From Glycomyces sp. NRRL B-16210 (GTDB taxonomy: Bacteria > Actinomycetota > Actinomycetes > Mycobacteriales > Micromonosporaceae), in contig NZ_JOGR01000001.1 in NCBI RefSeq assembly GCF_000719515.1, positions 1 through 64,000 on the forward strand: a stretch of DNA of 64,000 nucleotides, read 5' to 3'. Numbering within the stretch: the stretch's first letter is position 1; every line of letters starts with the position of its first letter. This document shows positions 43,129-52,465 of the stretch, piece after piece. The notes under the pieces were generated by a model. The model did no database searches. It had not been told where the DNA came from and saw only the letters and a list, made by a program, of their open reading frames with translations. The position numbers and the translations under genes are program-made.

Positions 43129-43649
43129 CAGGCGCTTCCTCCGTGACCGGCCGCCTCGGTCTCGGGCCGCGGGTGGTCGCCGTCCTTGAGCTGGGAGACC
43201 GCGTGCGTCAGGAACTCGGCGGTGAGCACGGTCAGCGCGTCCTGCGCGGCGCCCTTGGACCCGGCGATGTTGACGATCAGAGTGGTGCCGGCGACGCCGG
43301 CGGTTCCGCGCGACAGCGCCGCGAACGGGGTCTTGGCGAGGCCCGCGGCGCGGATCGCCTCGCTGATGCCGGGCACCTCCCGGTCGATGACGCGCCGCGT
43401 CATCTCGGGGGTCAGGTCCAGCGAGGTCAGGCCCGTGCCGCCGGTGGTGACGACCAGGTCGAAGCCGTCGTCGACGGCGTCGCGCAGGGCCTGCTCGACC
43501 TCGCCGCCGTCATGGACGACGACCGGCCCGGCCACGCCGAACCCGGCCGCGGCGAACCCCTGGACCAGGACCGGCCCGGAGGTGTCCTCGTACACGCCGT
43601 CGGCCGCCCGGTTCGAGGCGACCACGATGAGTGCGCTGATCGACGTCAT
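43128..43649 (-). CDS. mogA: Molybdopterin adenylyltransferase, MogA/MoaB family
   Basis: A 173-residue MogA/MoaB-type enzyme that adenylates molybdopterin before molybdate insertion. The TTGGTGLTSLDLTPE motif lies at about 69-83, and VNIAGSKGAAQDAL near 129 is the second nucleotide-binding part. The name mogA is chosen by operon and size; MoaB is an equally good label. The start overlaps the moaC stop by four bases. Confidence 0.9.
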   Translation of the reverse strand: MTSISALIVVASNRAADGVYEDTSGPVLVQGFAAAGFGVAGPVVVHDGGEVEQALRDAVDDGFDLVVTTGGTGLTSLDLTPEMTRRVIDREVPGISEAIRAAGLAKTPFAALSRGTAGVAGTTLIVNIAGSKGAAQDALTVLTAEFLTHAVSQLKDGDHPRPETEAAGHGGSA

Positions 43650-44143
43650 GCGTCTGCTCCCTTTGCATCGGACGGCTCCCGCCGCCACGTACCGGTTTTC
43701 CCGCCGAGCTTCTCTGCAACCCCGACCTCGGCGATCGTCGCCGCCGGGTCGACGGCCTTGACCATGTCCACCAGTGTCAGCCCCGCCACCGACACCGCCG
43801 TCAGCGCCTCCATCTCGACGCCGGTGCGGTCGGCGGTCCGCACCCGCGCGGCGATGGACACGCCCTCGTCGGTCACCGTCAGCTCGACCTCGACGCCGCT
43901 GAGGGCGATGGGGTGGCACAGCGGCACCAGGTCGGGGGTGCGCTTCGCGGCCATGATCCCCGCGATGCGGGCCGTCGCCAGAGCGTCGCCCTTCGCCAGC
44001 GAGTTCGCCCGCAGCGCGGCGACGACCTCGGGGGTGGTCACGAGCCGCCCGGTCGCGAGCGCCGAGCGCCGCGAGACGTCCTTGCCCGAGACGTCCACCA
44101 TCCGGGCCGCCCCGGTCGAGTCCACGTGCGTCAGGTCTGCCAT
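43646..44143 (-). CDS. moaC: Cyclic pyranopterin monophosphate synthase MoaC
   Basis: A 165-residue MoaC, acting with MoaA to make precursor Z from GTP. Motifs: LTHVDSTGAARMVDV at the start, LCHPIALSGVEVEL near 75-88, and VEMEALTAVSVAGLTLVDM near 109-127. It is the first gene of the operon; moaA is elsewhere. It should be transcribed from the 114-base region shared with the divergent membrane genes. Confidence 0.95.
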   Translation of the reverse strand: MADLTHVDSTGAARMVDVSGKDVSRRSALATGRLVTTPEVVAALRANSLAKGDALATARIAGIMAAKRTPDLVPLCHPIALSGVEVELTVTDEGVSIAARVRTADRTGVEMEALTAVSVAGLTLVDMVKAVDPAATIAEVGVAEKLGGKTGTWRREPSDAKGADA

Positions 44144-44257
44144 GCAGCGAAGTCTAGTCGGGACGGGGGCCTCGCCGCGGTTCCAGCGCGGCGGGCGGGC
44201 TCACGGCGGGCAGGAGGCCGGGGCGGCGCGCCGCGGCCCTGTATTAGCGTCAGGTGC

Positions 44258-44623
44258 GTGATCGATTGGCTCTACTTCGCGGTGCAGGCCGCCGCGCTGG
44301 CGATGAGCGCGTGGTTCTTCGTCGACACGGCCCGTTCGGTGCGGGTGGGCCGGCGCCACCTTGTGGGCGTCGCGGCCTTGGAGCTGCTGCTGCTCGCGCA
44401 GTTGGCGGCGTCGATCGCGATCGTGCCGGGGGAGGCGGGCGACGGGAAGGCGCTGTTCTTCTCGTACCTGGTCACCACGATCCTGGTGCCGGTCGCGGCG
44501 GTGTTCTGGGGGTCGATCGACCGCAGCCGCTGGGGCATCGGCACCGTGGCCGCCTCGGGGCTCATCGTCGCCGCGCTCATGGTGCGGATCCACCAGATTT
44601 GGGAGTTCCAGATCCATGTCTGA
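44258..44623 (+). CDS. Small four-helix membrane protein
   Basis: A 121-residue protein with four hydrophobic helices (about 3-22, 32-50, 66-84, 92-110). The second helix (LVGVAALELLLLAQL) and overall plan match small uncharacterised actinobacterial membrane proteins. The GTG start at 44258 gives a proper first helix. It overlaps the next gene by eight bases. Confidence 0.65.
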   Translation: MIDWLYFAVQAAALAMSAWFFVDTARSVRVGRRHLVGVAALELLLLAQLAASIAIVPGEAGDGKALFFSYLVTTILVPVAAVFWGSIDRSRWGIGTVAASGLIVAALMVRIHQIWEFQIHV

Positions 44624-45038
44624 AGACACCGCGCCGGCGCAGGAGGCCGTGGACGAGCGCCCGCTCGCGGGCGGTTTCGGCCGCTTGATCGTGCTCGTCT
44701 ACGTGGTCTTCGCCGTCTCGGCCGGGGCCAGGGCCCTGTTCCAGGTGGCGACGAAGTTCGGCGAGGCGCCGGTGAGCTTCTCGTTGAGCGCGATCGCCGC
44801 GGCGATCTACCTGGTGGCCGCGATCGCGATCATCCGCGGGGCGGGACGCCTCGCGATGGCGGCGGTGGTCGTCGAACTGGCCGGCGTGGTCGCGGTGGGC
44901 GCGTTGAGCTTCGCGGTCCCGGACTGGTTCCCCGAGCCGTCGGTGTGGTCCCACTTCGGCTCCGGATACGGCTATGTGCCGTTGGTGCTCCCGGTCGTGG
45001 GCCTCGCGTACCTGCTCAAGCGGCGCAAGGGCGTTTAG
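44616..45038 (+). CDS. Small membrane protein, partner of the preceding gene
   Basis: A 140-residue protein with four hydrophobic helices (about 22-42, 55-72, 79-97, 114-133) after a short acidic N-terminus. Overlapping translation with the upstream membrane protein suggests a complex. Function not recognised. Its stop overlaps the stop of the convergent gene by four bases. Confidence 0.65.
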   Translation: MSEDTAPAQEAVDERPLAGGFGRLIVLVYVVFAVSAGARALFQVATKFGEAPVSFSLSAIAAAIYLVAAIAIIRGAGRLAMAAVVVELAGVVAVGALSFAVPDWFPEPSVWSHFGSGYGYVPLVLPVVGLAYLLKRRKGV

Positions 45039-45655
45039 CCGCGTTCGACGGCTTCGGCCGCGGCGAGCAGGAACCGCAGCCGCTGACCTTCCCGGCCGGT
45101 GCGCAGGCGGCCGCGGCGCCAGCCGAAGACCCAGTCCTCGCGGACCGTCCACGACCGCTCGAGCGGTTCCAGTCCGGCCTGCGAGAGCGCTTGGAGCACG
45201 CCGCTGGCGAAGGCAGGGTCGGCGGACGCCGCCGTCCTCCCCGAACGTTTCGGCACGGGAAGGCGCCGGCCGTCGGAGCGGAACCACTGCTCGGTCATGG
45301 CCGCTTCCTTCGGGGCCGCGACGAGCAGGTCCGGGGCGGCGCGGATCAACCGCACCGCGGTGAACCGGTAGGGGACGTGGCGGCGTCCGCGCTTGTCCCA
45401 CACGGCGTTCTCGAACCCGATCGCGTGCCTGCCCTCGAACGAACCCCAGAAGGCGTCCGCGACAGGCCGGGTGAAGCGCAGGCCCAGCATCTCCAGCGAC
45501 GCGAGCCGGTCCGAGGTGTCCGGGTCCGGCGGAGGGCCCTCGGCGTGGAACCGCAGCCCGAGTTCGGCCGCGAAGGCCGCCGCCCGGCGCCTGCGCGCAC
45601 TGCGCGAGGCCGCCGGGAACAGCGCCTCGGCGAAGAACCGCACGATCAATTCCAC
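45035..45655 (-). CDS. Uncharacterised protein
   Basis: A 206-residue soluble protein starting at GTG 45655. An N-terminal helix rich in Arg and Ala (SARRRRAAAFAAELGLRF) is followed by a beta-rich part with AFWGSFEGRHAIGFENAVW, then a C-terminal basic segment. The order resembles proteins that contain DUF3137-like parts (compare the product at 35744), but I do not recognise a function. Confidence 0.55.
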   Translation of the reverse strand: MELIVRFFAEALFPAASRSARRRRAAAFAAELGLRFHAEGPPPDPDTSDRLASLEMLGLRFTRPVADAFWGSFEGRHAIGFENAVWDKRGRRHVPYRFTAVRLIRAAPDLLVAAPKEAAMTEQWFRSDGRRLPVPKRSGRTAASADPAFASGVLQALSQAGLEPLERSWTVREDWVFGWRRGRLRTGREGQRLRFLLAAAEAVERG

Positions 45656-45670
45656 CGCGAACCCCCAGGG

Positions 45671-46918
45671 TCACATGTCGTTGTACTGCGCCTCGAACTC
45701 GCTGGCGGCCACTTCGTCGGAGGAGGCGTACTCCTCGCGGCAGTCGCGCAGGCGCTGCGCGTGGCCGCTGCACGCACCCGAGAGCTGCGCGGTGGAGTCG
45801 ACCGCCTCATCGCACGAGCCGGTGTAGGAGTTCGCGAAGAACAGGCCGGTGAGGCCCCAGGTCATGTCCTCCGCCGCGGCCCCGGTCGCCACCGAGTGGA
45901 TGGCGTCGCCGTTCCCGGCGAGCGCGTCGAGCTCGGTCGCGAGCGCGTCCAGCTCGTCGAGCTCGACGGTGAGGCCGTCGGCGCTGCCCGCCGAGAACTG
46001 GCCGGTCTGCGCCGACTGGCTCGTCAGCTGCTGGATGCCGGTCGTTGCGGCGCCGAGGCCCGCGGTGATCCCTCCGGTGATCAATCCGCGCATGAGGACC
46101 GCCTTCCACAGCGACTTGCCCGCCGGGCGGAAGAACTTCTCCAGGAGCGGGACGATCTTGGCGAAGATCTTGCTCGCCTCGCCGAACTTCTTCAAAGCCC
46201 GCTGGATCGCGAGCGTCGTCTTCACCATGCCGCTGATCAGGAACTCGGCGAAGGCGGCGCCGAAGGTGAACGAGCTGGCGGCCAGGGCGACCAGGCCGCG
46301 CATGATGAGCCAGGAGACCAGCTCGGAGAGGGCCGATTTGATGACGTCGTAGATGGTCTGGGCGATCACCTCGGCCCAGGCCAGGAGCTGCTTGATGCCG
46401 GCCGCCTCGTGGGACATCGCCCCGATCGCGGCCGACAGCCCGTAGAGCTGGTTGTAGGCGGCGTCGGCCGCCGAACCCGACCAGCTGGGGATGCACGTGC
46501 CGACGGCGGTGCCGACCTCCTCGCCGAGTGCGCCGAGGGCCTCTTCGACCTGGCCCCAGACCTGCTGCTGGTCGGCCATCTGGCCGGGGTCGCCGGAGAC
46601 CATCTCAAGCAGGTCGTTGAGCGGGGTCACCAGTTCGAGCAGCATGGTGAGGCCCGCGTTCGCGAGCGCGTAGACGGGGTCCTTGATGAACAGGAGGCCG
46701 TCGATGGCGAGCATGCCGAGGTCGGCGGCGATCCCGCCGGCGGCGTCCGCGAGTGAGGAGTCGCCGTTGACGGCGTCGGTGATGTCGTTCGCGAGCCCGT
46801 AGACGCCCTTGCCGAAGGCCACGTCGTTCGCGATGCGCTCGCCCGTGCCGGGGCTGTCGATCGGGGCGTACTGGTCGATGTCGGAGCCGTACTGCTCGGC
46901 GTTGCCGGGTTCTGTCAT
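45671..46918 (-). CDS. Large WXG-domain protein, candidate T7SS substrate
   Basis: A 415-residue protein related to the product at 33232: an acidic N-terminus, a hydrophobic stretch (about 60-95) leading to PLNDLLEMVSGDPGQM, a WXG-type turn SWSGSAADAAY near 145, then helices and a hydrophobic region (about 190-300). A final 110-residue part is helical and acidic with several Cys (GSCDEAVDST, SGACSGHAQRLRDC) that may form disulfides. GGAGG lies eight bases upstream of ATG 46918. No enzymatic motif is seen and no small partner gene is adjacent. Confidence 0.6.
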   Translation of the reverse strand: MTEPGNAEQYGSDIDQYAPIDSPGTGERIANDVAFGKGVYGLANDITDAVNGDSSLADAAGGIAADLGMLAIDGLLFIKDPVYALANAGLTMLLELVTPLNDLLEMVSGDPGQMADQQQVWGQVEEALGALGEEVGTAVGTCIPSWSGSAADAAYNQLYGLSAAIGAMSHEAAGIKQLLAWAEVIAQTIYDVIKSALSELVSWLIMRGLVALAASSFTFGAAFAEFLISGMVKTTLAIQRALKKFGEASKIFAKIVPLLEKFFRPAGKSLWKAVLMRGLITGGITAGLGAATTGIQQLTSQSAQTGQFSAGSADGLTVELDELDALATELDALAGNGDAIHSVATGAAAEDMTWGLTGLFFANSYTGSCDEAVDSTAQLSGACSGHAQRLRDCREEYASSDEVAASEFEAQYNDM

Positions 46919-47066
46919 GGTGTCGCCTCCGGGAGCGTGCCGCCGCGGGCGAGGTTCCGGGGATGCCGCGCGGACGATGATGGGTGGCCGTGGCGACAAA
47001 TCTAACCGAGCGGTGCAAAACCGCTCTATACATTGCATGCGGAGGAAGAGCGCGGAAGCGGCAGTG

Positions 47067-47109
47067 CGCGCGAGGAGCGGCTCCCGTCACCGGAGCCGCT
47101 TCTCGCGCG
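47067..47109. terminator. Hairpin terminator of the 47113-48006 gene
   Basis: 18-base arms (47067-47084, 47092-47109) with one mismatch and a seven-base loop, starting three bases after the stop of the minus-strand gene. Confidence 0.75.
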
Positions 47110-47112
47110 GTC

Positions 47113-48006
47113 TCAGACGAACAGGTCCTCGATGCGCTCGATCGCCAGGGCGTTGTCCGCCCACTGCTCGAGCTGCTCGGTGCTGGCGCATTCGCGGATG
47201 CGCTCCCGCGAGGCCGGTTCGATGGCGATGCCGCGCGCTTCGAGGATCCGCAGCAGCATGCTCGCCTCGCCTTCGGTCCTGCCCTCGAGCCTGCCCTCGG
47301 CGAGGCCCTCGCGGTACTTCTCTCCGAACAACCCCAGACGGTAGGTGTTCGGGAGCGCGGTGTCGCTCATGATCATCTCCTGAAGGCTCATGAACTGCTC
47401 TCCTTGCAGCGCGTTCAGCGCATATTCAGCGTATCGCGACCAGAGCGTCCGGTCGAATCCTCGGATGGTCTCGTAGTAGGCCCGCATGACCTCGGCGCCT
47501 CGCTCGCCGTGCCCGTGGGCGATGAGCGAGAGCAGCGCGAACGACACGTTCTCGCGGCCCTCGGCCGGGTCGGTGATGACCGGGATGTTGTCCGGCCCGA
47601 GCACGAGCGGGCGCAGGACCAGGCCCGGGTGGCCGGTGTCGATCGGCCCGGCCGCCCACCGCGCCGTGGACGCGTCGAAGGTGAGCACGACGAGTGCGAC
47701 CGGGCACCTGAGGCGGCTCCTCGCCGAGGCGATGTAGTCGAGCCAGGTGTAGCGCTTCCGGTCGTCGTCCCCGCGCTGCACCTCGAAGAGCAGCGCGAAC
47801 ACCGACCGGTCCCCGCTGTAGTACACCGCGACGTTGTCGCAGTTGCGAATGACCGCGTCGTCGCCGCGGGTCATCGCCTCGGAACCGGGCCGGACCTCGG
47901 TGTACTCGGGGAGGTCGCGGCCGAGCATCCCGCAGTACAGTGCCTCGGCGAGTTTCGGGTCGTACTGAAGCAGTCGCAGGGGCGCCTCATGTTCGTAGGT
48001 GGTCAC
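47113..48006 (-). CDS. PD-(D/E)XK nuclease-like protein, Rpn/transposase-associated type
   Basis: A 297-residue protein of the kind abundant in Streptomyces and relatives. The centre carries LLFEVQRGDDDRKRYTW, compatible with the E-x-Q/K part of a PD-(D/E)XK nuclease, followed by RCPVALVVLTFD. The C-terminus has the charged helix GLAEGRLEGRTEGEASMLLR and a short tail as in Rpn-type recombination-promoting nucleases. Activity is unproven for most members. GTG start at 48006. No transposase ends or target duplication were seen around it. Confidence 0.65.
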   Translation of the reverse strand: MTTYEHEAPLRLLQYDPKLAEALYCGMLGRDLPEYTEVRPGSEAMTRGDDAVIRNCDNVAVYYSGDRSVFALLFEVQRGDDDRKRYTWLDYIASARSRLRCPVALVVLTFDASTARWAAGPIDTGHPGLVLRPLVLGPDNIPVITDPAEGRENVSFALLSLIAHGHGERGAEVMRAYYETIRGFDRTLWSRYAEYALNALQGEQFMSLQEMIMSDTALPNTYRLGLFGEKYREGLAEGRLEGRTEGEASMLLRILEARGIAIEPASRERIRECASTEQLEQWADNALAIERIEDLFV

Positions 48007-48169
48007 GCCCAGGACCGTACGAGGACGTTTTCGAACAAACCCGAAGCGACACGCCGCGCCGCGGCGACGGCGGTGATTCGACGCCGTTGTGGTTGTCCTG
48101 CAATGAGATCCATAGTCAGCGGAGAAAAACCGTTGTCGACGTCACATGTTCGTTGCGGCGCAGGCGGAG

Positions 48170-48796
48170 TTAGCTGAAGAAGCCCATGCAGGCGACGATC
48201 ATTGTTGAGCCGCATATGACCAGGCCGAGGCGAAAGTTGCGTTCGAGGCGCTTCTCCTCGTCGCCGATCTTCGGCCTCGCCGCCACCCCGATCGTCAACC
48301 AGCCCAGGCCGAACGCCGCCAGCGGCGCGGCGATGAGGATCGCGCCCAGAAGGATCGCGGCCGTCAGGTCGTCCGAGCGCGGCAGGCGCAGGACCACCAA
48401 CTGCACGGCCACGCACGCGAGCGCGAACAGGCCGTAGATCAGGCCGTTGCGCTCGTCCGAGCGCCAGCGCGGCAGCCACGGCGGGCGGTGCGCCAGGTAC
48501 CGGGCCTCTTCCAATGCGGCCCTTGACGCTTCGAGGTCCGCTTCGGCCGCGCCGAGTTCGGTCGCCGGGTCGCCGCTCATCGGCGGCTCGGCGCCCCTCT
48601 GCGGCGGCGCGACGCGGGCGGCGCGGGCGAGGGCGTCGATCGCCTCGCGCTGCGCGGCGGCCTGCTCGCCCAGCCGGGCGGCGCGCTGGCCGAGGGATTC
48701 GGTCGCGGTGGCGGTGCGGGCGGCGGCCTCGTCGGCGCCGCGGCGCGTCTCGTCGAGGCGGCGCAGTTGCGCGAGGTAGTCGTCGAAGGCGCTCAT
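48170..48796 (-). CDS. Coiled-coil membrane protein coupled to the FtsK-like gene
   Basis: A 208-residue protein. Residues 5-105 are a charged Ala/Glu/Arg helix likely to form a coiled coil, followed by two hydrophobic helices (about 118-135 and 142-168) and one at the C-terminus (about 190-206). Its ATG overlaps the stop of the FtsK-like gene (ATGA). A membrane tether or regulator of that ATPase is a reasonable guess. No family was recognised. Confidence 0.65.
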   Translation of the reverse strand: MSAFDDYLAQLRRLDETRRGADEAAARTATATESLGQRAARLGEQAAAQREAIDALARAARVAPPQRGAEPPMSGDPATELGAAEADLEASRAALEEARYLAHRPPWLPRWRSDERNGLIYGLFALACVAVQLVVLRLPRSDDLTAAILLGAILIAAPLAAFGLGWLTIGVAARPKIGDEEKRLERNFRLGLVICGSTMIVACMGFFS

Positions 48797-51237
48797 GCCC
48801 GGCCCCTTTCGCCTTGGGCCGCAGTGGGTGCGGTGTGGTCGCCGGTGCGTTGTGCGCCCGGTGCGCCGGGTTGGTCCTCGGGTCGGGAGAAGGGGACGAT
48901 GAGTCTGCCGCCGGCGGTGTCGACGTGCCGGTCGATGAGCAGTGCCCTTCCCTGCCTTGGGGTCCAGTGCTGGAACTGCTGTCCGAAGTGGGCCATGATC
49001 TCGCCTCCGGGGAGGTTGAGGACGAGTGCGCAGGCGACGTCCTCGCGTCCGGCGCTGCCGCCGATGTCGTCGGTGAAGCGCCGGAAGCCGCGCCACCAGC
49101 CGAGCAGGTGGACGCCGCGGGCCGGTCCGGTCCGCAGGAGGTCCCGCAGGGCCTTCTGCGCCTTGATGTCGAGTGCGGCGGCGTCCAGGCCCCAGGCGGC
49201 GAGGACGGTGCCGTCGGGGATCTCGGCGAGTCGCTCCGCGAAGGTCTCGGGGGCGAGTCGCTCTGCGGCCCATGTCAGGTCGGCGGTCTGGGTGAAGTCC
49301 GCGGCCCACACTCTCGCGCCGTTCCCGGCGAGGGTTTCGACGGCCGCTTCGAGGGCTTCGCCGCCGACGGGGTCGGAGCCGAGCACGGCGAGGTGGCGTC
49401 CGGGCCGGCGGTCGAGGTCGACGCCTGCGGCGTCGAGTCGCAGCGAGACTTCGCGGCCGAGCAGTGCGCGTCCCGGTTTCCTCTCGCCGGGAAGGGTCTC
49501 GGTCAGGTGCACCGGGCGGTAGCCGTAGAAGACGCGGGGGGCGCCGACGTCGCCGTGGGCGGCGCCGAGCTGTTCGCGCAGGCGCAGCATCACGTCGGTA
49601 TCGGTGTCGGGGAAGCGCGCGACGCGGTCGGCGCCGGCGGTGCCGCCCTCGGGGTTGACCACGACCTGTCCGAGGGAGATGCGGGTGGCGGCGTCGTTGT
49701 TCGGTTCGAGCACGGTTCGGGCGCCCGGCAGGGCGATGCGCATCGGGAACTGGCCGAAGATCGAGTCCTTCTTCGTCCACAGCGCTTCGATGCCGGAGAT
49801 GGTCTGGGAGGCGAGCACGAGGTGCACGCCGTAGGAGCGGCCTTTGCGGGCGAGGTTCTCGAGGAGGGCGACGGCTTCGGAGGCGACGCGGTCGTTGCCG
49901 GCGAGGAGCACCTGGAACTCGTCGGCGACGCACACGATCCTCGGGTAGGCCTCGTGGGCGCGCAGTCCGGCGAAAGAGGCGACGCCGTGGCGCTTCATGA
50001 CCGTTGAGCGGCGGGTCATCTCCTCGTTGAGGGTGCGCAGGACCGCGAGGCCGTATTCGCGGTCGGACTCGACGCCGACGGCGCGCGCGTGGGGGATGAA
50101 GGAGCGGTCGCGTTCGGTGGGGATGAACTCGGTGAAGGACACGCCCTCTTTGAAGTCGAGGAGGAACAGGGCGAGATCGCTTGGGGCGTAGCGGGAGGCG
50201 AGGCCGTAGAGGACGTCGAGGAGGAAGACGGTCTTGCCGCCGCCGGTGCGCCCGCCGATGAGCCAGTGCGGGGTCGCGTCGTCGAAGCGCAGCCGCACCT
50301 CCCCGGCCGCGTCGCGTCCGATGAGGACTTCGAGGCCGCGCGCGGGGTCGCCCGATTCCGGCCTGGAGGGAATGAGGTCGGTGAAGGTGAGGGTCGCGGC
50401 GGCCTTGGCGCGCTCGGCGAGGCGCTGCGCCTCACCGGCCACGAAGGACGGGTCGGGGGCCTGGGGCCAGGCGACGGGGGCGGCCAGGCGCTCGCCGCGC
50501 CCGAACGGCGCCGCGGGCGGGTTGGTCACTTCGACGTGGTCGCCGACCGCGTGCAGCACCGCGGCCTGCGGCAGGTGCGGCAGGCCGCAGCCGAGGACGG
50601 TGACGCCGTGGGACAGACCGGATCGCGCCACGGCGTCGATCCGCTCGACCAGGGTCCGCGGGGCCTCGCCGAGTGAGGCGACGACCAGGAGCATCCGGTC
50701 GGTGCGTCTGCCCGCGATGTGCTCGGCCACTTGGGTTTCGGCCGCCGCGACGGCGTCGGCGGCGCCGCGGGCGTCGGTGGCGACGGTCGCGATCACGCCC
50801 GCGTCGGCGAGCGGTCGCAGGGCCGCGAAGCTCGCGCCGAGGGTGGCGACGTCGATGCCGACCACGCGCAGGCCGCCCGCCTCGCGCGCGGCGACGGCGT
50901 GGAGGACCGCGAGGCGCACGAGTGCGGCGACGCCGCTTTCGCGGGCGTCGACCGAGGTCGCGAGGTGCCCGCGCTCTCCGAACGGGACCAGCAGCGGCAC
51001 GGTCAGTCCTTCATGGAGCATGACGGTGCCGGCCTGGAGCAGTTCGGGATCGGTGCGTAGTTGCGCGGCGGAGGCGGTGGCCGCGTCGGATATCTGACGC
51101 TCGGCGGCCAGCAGCGCGGGGTCCACAGGGGTCTGGAAGGCGGCGTCGCCGAGGCGCCTGGCCGCGGCGGCGAGCTGGGCGGCGGCCGCGTCGCAGCCGG
51201 CGGCCGCGTTCGCCAGCGCAGTCTGGAAACCGGGCAC
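48793..51237 (-). CDS. FtsK/SpoIIIE-type ATPase with degenerate second module
   Basis: An 814-residue FtsK/SpoIIIE-family motor. Walker A, GGRTGGGKTV, is near residue 329 and Walker B, RIVCVADEFQ, near 432, followed by LVLASQTISG. The N-terminal 300 residues contain a coiled coil and a Rossmann-like domain; residues 590-760 look like a further ATPase fold without intact Walker residues (LAVLGSDPVGGEALEA). Tandem intact and degenerate FtsK units recall EccC of type VII secretion, but membrane helices are missing and no other Ecc gene is present. DNA translocation in a stress module with the divergent flotillin operon is the alternative. Confidence 0.8.
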   Translation of the reverse strand: MPGFQTALANAAAGCDAAAAQLAAAARRLGDAAFQTPVDPALLAAERQISDAATASAAQLRTDPELLQAGTVMLHEGLTVPLLVPFGERGHLATSVDARESGVAALVRLAVLHAVAAREAGGLRVVGIDVATLGASFAALRPLADAGVIATVATDARGAADAVAAAETQVAEHIAGRRTDRMLLVVASLGEAPRTLVERIDAVARSGLSHGVTVLGCGLPHLPQAAVLHAVGDHVEVTNPPAAPFGRGERLAAPVAWPQAPDPSFVAGEAQRLAERAKAAATLTFTDLIPSRPESGDPARGLEVLIGRDAAGEVRLRFDDATPHWLIGGRTGGGKTVFLLDVLYGLASRYAPSDLALFLLDFKEGVSFTEFIPTERDRSFIPHARAVGVESDREYGLAVLRTLNEEMTRRSTVMKRHGVASFAGLRAHEAYPRIVCVADEFQVLLAGNDRVASEAVALLENLARKGRSYGVHLVLASQTISGIEALWTKKDSIFGQFPMRIALPGARTVLEPNNDAATRISLGQVVVNPEGGTAGADRVARFPDTDTDVMLRLREQLGAAHGDVGAPRVFYGYRPVHLTETLPGERKPGRALLGREVSLRLDAAGVDLDRRPGRHLAVLGSDPVGGEALEAAVETLAGNGARVWAADFTQTADLTWAAERLAPETFAERLAEIPDGTVLAAWGLDAAALDIKAQKALRDLLRTGPARGVHLLGWWRGFRRFTDDIGGSAGREDVACALVLNLPGGEIMAHFGQQFQHWTPRQGRALLIDRHVDTAGGRLIVPFSRPEDQPGAPGAQRTGDHTAPTAAQGERGRA

Positions 51238-51654
51238 CGGACCTCCTCATCAGCGGGTTCGCCGGCCGCGCGTGTCCCGGGGAGCGCCCGGGCGGCGGCT
51301 GTTCGACCGGTCACACCATATCGCGGCCGGGCTCGGTGCGCTTCCACTGCACGGCACGGTGGAAAGGCATGGCGGGACGGCATGGTGGAGCGGCACTGCG
51401 GGGCGGGCCCGCCGGTGCGGGCGCGTGCCCCTTCGCCCGGTTCGCGCAACCTTCCCCCGCTGGGGCGCGTGGATTACCCTAGAAGCAGGGCCCCGGAAGC
51501 AGGCCCGGATCCGCTGACCCTGTGCCCCTGCCCGCACCAATCCGCCCGCCCGGTGCTCCGCGCGTGCGGCCGACAGAACCGAACAGTGCCCGCGCGCCGC
51601 CGCCGAGGCGTCCGTGAGCCGTACCTCGGATTCGCCGAGAAGGACCCGTGCCCC
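51238..51654. other. Divergent promoter region between the FtsK-like and YqiJ-like genes
   Basis: A 417-base region with no gene. An imperfect palindrome has arms TTCCAC (51342-51347) and GTGGAA (51359-51364), and near-direct repeats of GGCATGG follow at 51366-51383; these are candidate operator sites for joint control of both sides. No -10/-35 pair was identified with confidence. Confidence 0.35.
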
Positions 51655-52326
51655 ATGAGTGAGTTCCTGGATATCGCCCTATCCTTTCCGCCGATCGTCT
51701 TCTCGTTCGGCCTCATTCTCGTGATCGTGTACTGGCTGACCGTGATCATCGGTGCGCTCGACGTCGACGTCGTGGACGTCGGCACCGACGCGTCCGGGGG
51801 CGAGATCGACGGCTCGGGCGGGTTCTGGTCGGCCTTCGGTTTCGGGTCGGTCCCCTTCACCGTGGTGCTGTCGCTGTGGATCACGCTGGGCTGGATCGTG
51901 ACCGTGCTGGGCACCACCTGGGTGCGCAGCGCCGACGGCATGTTCATCCCCGCGGCCGCCTCCGGGACGGCCGTGCTCGTCGCCGGGCTCGGCGTCGGGA
52001 TGCTCGGCGCGAAGCTCCTGACGCGGCCGCTGTCGCGGCTGTTCGACGACGCGCCGGCCACCGCCCACGCCGACCTGGTCGGCAAGGTCTGCGTCGTGCG
52101 CACCGGGACTGTGACGCTGGACTCAGGTCAGGCCGAGGTCACCGACGACGAGGGCTCGGTCCTGCTGATCAACGTGCGCCGCTCCCCGCACGAGCCCGAG
52201 GGCATCGACGACGCCCTGTTCGCCAGGCACGCAAAGGTGGTCGTGTTCGACTACGACGAGGTCGACCGGGTGTTCCTGGTCGTCCCGGTCGCGCTGCCGC
52301 CGGACGTCGCGGTCGTGGAGTCCTGA
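51655..52326 (+). CDS. YqiJ-like OB-fold membrane protein
   Basis: A 223-residue protein with two N-terminal hydrophobic helices (about 13-40 and 64-88), a third near 96-118, and a C-terminal OB-fold-like beta domain (VGKVCVVRTGTVTLDSGQAEV). YqiJ proteins are encoded next to flotillins (YqiK) in many bacteria and resemble NfeD. This order is kept here, 140 bases before the flotillin gene. They probably act together in membrane microdomain organisation. Confidence 0.75.
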   Translation: MSEFLDIALSFPPIVFSFGLILVIVYWLTVIIGALDVDVVDVGTDASGGEIDGSGGFWSAFGFGSVPFTVVLSLWITLGWIVTVLGTTWVRSADGMFIPAAASGTAVLVAGLGVGMLGAKLLTRPLSRLFDDAPATAHADLVGKVCVVRTGTVTLDSGQAEVTDDEGSVLLINVRRSPHEPEGIDDALFARHAKVVVFDYDEVDRVFLVVPVALPPDVAVVES

Positions 52327-52465
52327 CCCCGCCCGTATCCCCGATTCGTGCCGGAGCCCTGCTCGCGGACCCTGAAACTGGTACCGCCCGGATAGGGTGA
52401 GTTCACGCCCGCTCCCGCACCACCGACAACTCCTGTCCCCCCGAAGTCTCGTTAGGAACCATCTC

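Noticed and set aside
47113..48006. Insertion sequence carrying a transposase
   Set aside because: The protein is of a transposase-annotated PD-(D/E)XK family, but no terminal inverted repeats or target duplication flank it; it is a single chromosomal gene.
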